Shown: one piece after another, positions 17,502-20,666 of the stretch | Position numbering within the stretch: the first letter of the stretch is position 1 | How the letters are laid out: every line of letters starts with the position of its first letter | Source of the DNA: Heliocybe sulcata | Lineage: Eukaryota; Basidiomycota; Agaricomycetes; Gloeophyllales; Gloeophyllaceae | Reading direction: 5' to 3' | DNA length: 20,666 nt | Assembly (NCBI GenBank): GCA_004369045.1 | Contig: ML213518.1 | Coordinates: 1-20,666, forward strand | Program-made: the position numbers and the translations under genes | Notes under the pieces: model-generated | What the model saw: the letters and a program-made list of their open reading frames with translations, nothing else | Databases searched by the model: none | Told to the model about the DNA's origin: nothing

Positions 17502-18351
17502 ATGTCTTACACCACGCCTCTCAGTTTCAACGACATTGTCGAATTGTCTGATGTGAAAGACTCGGCAGCTGGCATGTTATCGCATAGCCAGAGCTACCTG
17601 GATATTCTCGGCGGTCCTATGCTGCATCCGAGCGACAGCTGGATGGCTCTGAGTGATCTCCATGGGGTATACACTGACAAAAATCATTCCGCATCCAGAA
17701 CCATCGATATGAAGATGGGCGTGGGGCAGGGCGCCCTCCAGACTCAAGCTCCATCAGAGGGGCACCGGGAGCATGCAGTGAGACGGGAGCAAAGAGCCGG
17801 GCGTTCAAGACCAGAGCTCGGTGACGCAGGCCATCTCAGCTCTACCAGCAACTTCCTTTCCCGTGGTAGATTCGTCGGACCTCGCGCGGTGTGACTACAA
17901 TGTCCGTCAGTGCGATGTCTGAACCGTAACCCGAAGGAACAGCGACGGCGTCAAAAGCGCCCGAGTAGACTGCGTCATCGACGTGGTCTCCCTGCTTCAC
18001 TTGTAGGCACTGCATACAGTCGTCCTCATAATACTTCGCCTTCTCGTCTCCATCGACAACTTTCATATGGCGTTCAACTTCGATCTGGAGACTGACAGCG
18101 CCATTAATCTGTTCTATGGGGAGAAATGTGAGGATTATAGCGTCAAGAGGAGAGAATTCACCATAGACGACGTGGCTGAACGACTCTTTGTTATGCTTGA
18201 ACTGAGCGACTTCTCTCAAACCTCGGGGTGGGTGCCGGAGGAAGTAGAGCAGGACTCGAGTGAAGGCAGCGGCCTCTGGGCTGTTGTAGAGAATAAACAT
18301 GGAGTGGTCTTGAGTAACATTCGAGGATTTGGTCAATGTAAAGATGCTTGA
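17502..18351 (+). pseudogene. AC2: broken paralogue of AC1
   Basis: The first frame, from ATG 17502, reads MSYTTPLSF, then SAAGMLSHSQSYLDI, DSWMALSDLHG, and TDKNHSASRTIDMKM. These match AC1 in order (MFYSV, AVSGVVVHSPSLDPD, DNWLTMTYEEFA, ADKN...MKM). It stops at 17894. The homology resumes in another frame from about 18067, with FNFDLETD and then REFTIDDVAERLFVM and GWVPEEVEQD (AC1: LTLDDVAHRLFVM and GWSVGDVAEVEW), ending at 18351. The acidic middle of AC1 has no clear counterpart. I read it as a frameshifted, partly deleted copy. An intron joining the two frames is possible, but I find no convincing donor and acceptor pair. A minus-strand open frame over the same DNA (17842-18417) is taken as a shadow. 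Confidence 0.6.
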
Positions 18352-18471
18352 AGACAACATACCAGCTTGACAGAGAAGAACGCCGGCAGGCGCCGTAATA
18401 TTTGGTATCACGTGCATATGTACGCGCCTTCACTACATGTCAGCTGTTGTGTGCTTAATTCAGTTCAGTCT

Positions 18472-18480
18472 TATATATAT
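18472..18480 (+). promoter_or_regulatory. TATA box of EH3
   Basis: TATATATAT lies about 45 nt before the EH3 ATG, in the short 170-base gap after AC2. It implies a very short leader. Confidence 0.55.
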
Positions 18481-18520
18481 CTCTTTATCCATCCGCTGTA
18501 TCGACCGCCAAACGACCCCA

Positions 18521-20143
18521 ATGAGCAGCGAGACACCTTTCCGTATAGCCATTTCTGATTCAGAGCTTTCATTTCTGCAGCAGAAGCTTGCTCTCACGCG
18601 TCTGCCCGATGAACTTGACGATGCTGGTTGGGACTACGGCGTCCCTCTGGCGGATATGCAACGCCTATTGGCGCGGTGGCAGGACGGGTATGATTGGCGG
18701 AAGTACGAGAGGGAGCTGAATGAGCTGCTACAGTTCACGAGGGATATCGAGGTGACAGGATTTGGAAAGCTGAATATCCACTACCTGCATCAGCGGAGCG
18801 CAGTGGAGGAGGCGATACCACTGCTCTTTGTTCATGGATGTGAGTTGCGCATCGGGCTCGTTGGGTATAGTTCTTTGATAGCTCTCTAAGGGCCTGGTAG
18901 CTTTTTCGAGGCGAGGAAGGTGTTTCCCTTGCTCACTGCGGCGTCGGCGGAATATCCGAGTTTCCACGTCGTGGTGCTCGGGTTGCCCGGATACGGGTTC
19001 TCGGAGGGTGTGAAGCAGAAGGGATTTAAGATGGTTCAGTATGCGGAGGTACTGTCATATTAGTCGTCTTCAGGCTTAGAGATCTTATGGTCTGAGTTAC
19101 TGTTGAAATAGGTTGGGCATAAGCTCATGCTGGCGCTTGGATACAGCGAGTACGGTATGGTCGCGTAGGGCGCATCATTCAGAGCTGCTTGATACGACTG
19201 AGCATCTTTCTCCTGCAGTGGCACAAGGCGGGGATTGGGGCCATTTGGTGCGCACCATTCGACCAGTAAGCAGCCTTGTTCTGACTGCATTTCATCTGCA
19301 GGTGACGCGGCAAATGGCGGCGACTTATGGACCTAAACACGTTAAAGCGTGGCACACCAACATGCCGATGTACGTCTTCTCTTCATGGCTCTTTTGCTCG
19401 TGCCTGAAGGATGCATCGTGCAGATCCATGCCTCCGAAACCGCATCGGAACCCCGTTCTATTCCTCGAGCTGATATTACACAGTCTTACTCCGTTCAGCC
19501 CATATACTGAGTCTGAACGGAAAGGCCTGGAGAGGGCGCAGTGGTTCAGCAGCAAGGGCCAAGGGTACTCGAAAGAGCAGGGTACGCAGCCGCAGACGCT
19601 TGGATACTCGCTGGCCGATTCGCCTGTCGGGCTTCTCGCGTGGATATACGAGAAGCTCGTCAATTGGACGGATAATTACCAATGGGAGGATGATGAAGGT
19701 GAGTGACTCGTTCGCGCGGCACTGCATCGTAACAGCTGATACCACGGCCCAGTGCTTACATGGGTTTCCATCTACTGGTTTTCGCGAGCGGGGCCCGCGA
19801 GCTCGCTGAGAATATACTATGAGATCATGAACGATAGTCTCATGAGCTTGCCGTATGTACGCGGAGTTCCGTTGGGCGTCTCCTACTACCCGAAAGAAGT
19901 CGCGCCCACACCCCGGTCGTAAGTGTTTATCTCCCGTGCTTCGAATGCCTACCAAGTGCTCATCCGTGTCGTCGTAGCTGGACAAAGGCCTTTATCGGCG
20001 AGGTCGTCTTTGAGTCGGAGCATGCGAGTGGCGGACATTTCGCGGCTTACGAGGAGCCGGAGGCATTCGTGGCCGACTTGAGGAAGATGTTTGGGAAGGG
20101 CGGGCCTTCGTTTGGGGTGGTGCCAGGGTTGACGGGATACTAA
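18521..20143 (+). CDS. EH3: microsomal-type epoxide hydrolase (407 aa, 8 exons)
   Basis: Exons are 18521-18839, 18891-19048, 19112-19154, 19219-19247, 19302-19369, 19424-19698, 19753-19918 and 19978-20143. Introns are 51-64 nt, GT-AG and in frame, at exactly the same positions and phases as in EH1. The EHN domain has [16 protein letters not shown] and YDWR. The protein has HGWPG (105-109), the nucleophile Asp179 in AQGGDWGH, proton-donor Tyr254 in GQGYSKEQ plus a Tyr in RIYYE (319/320), a Glu346 in SYYPKE as the likely charge-relay acid (Asp in EH1), and His373 in GGHFAAYE. All key residues are present, so it should be active in opening epoxides to diols. The product ends GLTGY, two residues (KL) shorter than EH1 and EH2, because of a stop gain. 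Exons from the middle of exon 6 onward lie inside the right inverted-repeat arm and nearly equal EH2. No signal peptide is evident. The substrate is unknown. Confidence 0.93.
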
Positions 20144-20241
20144 TCCTGAAGTGAGTGCCGCTGAGAGCCTGCTGCATGGAATGGACACAATCCAAGATAT
20201 TTCGGAGAATGTTTATTGCTAGTAATGTGCCATCTGCCATC

Positions 20242-20280
20242 ATGATTTACAATATTTACTCCAGCTCTGACAGTTTGTAA
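20242..20280 (+). pseudogene. AC-like 5' remnant downstream of EH3
   Basis: About 98 nt after the EH3 stop, an ATG opens the same 12-codon frame as on the left, MIYNIYSSSDSL and stop, resembling the start of AC1. The surrounding sequence continues similar to the left arm and to the stretch after EH1 for about 170 bases. All three EH genes thus have the same downstream neighbour fragment. Confidence 0.45.
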
Positions 20281-20585
20281 CTTCAACTTCCCGCTCCCTC
20301 TCTGCTCACGATTTTGCACGGTCGCTTCACTCGATGGTCACGCGGATCTGAAGGATACGTGTACCCTGGCCTTCGCCTACACATCACGCTCATCTTGCGA
20401 GCGTTAGAGGCTACGATACCGCCTTCGTTTGACCCTTTGATGTTGGCTTGCTGCGACCGTCGCGACTGGACTTCGCACGTGATGCAAACAGAGCCGGTCC
20501 GTGCGCGAGCAGATCGTCGATCCTTGACATCGAAATCCTTGAGGATTGACGTCTAACGACTTTCGAAGCACCTTGACGCTTCCCT

Positions 20586-20664
20586 GTCAGCCACCGAAGT
20601 TGCGGGTCCCGTGATCGACGCGTCCGTCAGCCACCCACAGCCACCGTCCCAGAGCGATATAAAC
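20586..20664 (+). promoter_or_regulatory. Outward-facing promoter-like end
   Basis: GTCAGCCAC at 20586-20594 and 20626-20634, a partial box CAGCCACC at 20638-20645, then GATATAAAC at 20656-20664 at the very edge. This is the mirror copy of the left end and resembles the CC2 and CC3 promoters. I infer that a gene, probably a CC paralogue, starts just to the right of the window. Confidence 0.5.
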
Positions 20665-20666
20665 CC

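Larger units (their letters stand above)
19458..20666. repeat. Right arm of terminal inverted repeat, about 1.2 kb
   Basis: This is the reverse complement of bases 1-1205. It starts inside EH3 exon 6 and runs to the last base of the window. The last 130 bases are identical to the complement of 1-130. Inside, substitutions and small indels separate the arms, most visibly near 20400-20460 against 195-245. The arms therefore have independent histories and are not a simple fold-back copy. Confidence 0.97.

Noticed and set aside
17842-18417. 191-codon minus-strand frame over AC2
   Set aside because: The plus strand here carries AC1-homologous motifs (DDVAERLFVM, GWVPEEVEQD). The matching minus-strand resemblance to the complement of AC1 is the shadow of that homology.
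1-20666. Cut-and-paste transposon with terminal inverted repeats
   Set aside because: The ends are consistent with one, but no transposase-like protein is present and the repeat contains parts of host-type genes. The promoter-like content of the ends gives another explanation, so I list it only as an alternative.
20656-20666. Telomeric sequence at the ends (GGGTTTA/TAAACCC-like)
   Set aside because: Only a single short match is present, with no tandem TTAGGG or TTTAGGG repeats.

Overview
The window looks like nuclear DNA of a basidiomycete fungus, most likely an Agaricomycete. Its genes are split by short GT-AG introns of about 50-65 nt with CTGAC/CTGAY-like branch sites, spacing is compact, TATA boxes are common, and it carries several microsomal-type epoxide hydrolases with an EHN domain. 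I see no transposase, reverse transcriptase, rRNA, tRNA or CRISPR array. I call three kinds of gene by local names: EH (epoxide hydrolase), CC (a coiled-coil paralogue family) and AC (a very acidic protein family). I do not recognise CC or AC as named families.

The layout is a diverged mirror image. Almost every gene in the left half is on the minus strand and almost every gene in the right half is on the plus strand, so transcription points outward from a centre near 11.3-12.4 kb. From the centre leftwards: GST (11323-10336), EH1 (9520-7889, intact, 8 exons), an AC-like 5' remnant, CC1 (6614-5559), a degenerate tandem array of exon/intron-like modules (about 5465-4590), AC1 (3876-2983, intact), EH2 (exons 6-8 only, 1207-514), another AC-like 5' remnant, and a promoter-like end. 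From the centre rightwards: CC2 (12429-13605), CC4 (about 14336-15118, start codon apparently lost), CC3 (15891-16935), AC2 (17502-18351, broken paralogue of AC1), EH3 (18521-20143, intact, 8 exons), an AC-like 5' remnant, and a promoter-like end. The order CC, AC, EH, AC-remnant, promoter is therefore the same on both sides.

The two ends of the window are a roughly 1.2 kb inverted repeat. Its outermost 130 bases are identical and the inner part is diverged. These outer 130 bases carry GTGGCTGAC/GTCAGCCAC boxes and a TATA-like sequence pointing outward. The same GGCTGAC/GTCAGCC core lies upstream of all four CC genes. I infer that a further CC-type gene probably starts just beyond each end, and that the window ends where this repeat becomes too similar to separate. 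A large terminal-inverted-repeat element is the alternative.

Functionally, only the epoxide hydrolases (opening of epoxides to diols) and the glutathione S-transferase (glutathione conjugation) can be named. Both suit detoxification of reactive lipophilic electrophiles. The CC and AC proteins have no assigned role. Their repeated co-occurrence with EH genes, together with shared promoter boxes, copy-number change and pseudogenes, marks a rapidly evolving duplicated cluster and is the most novel feature of the window.
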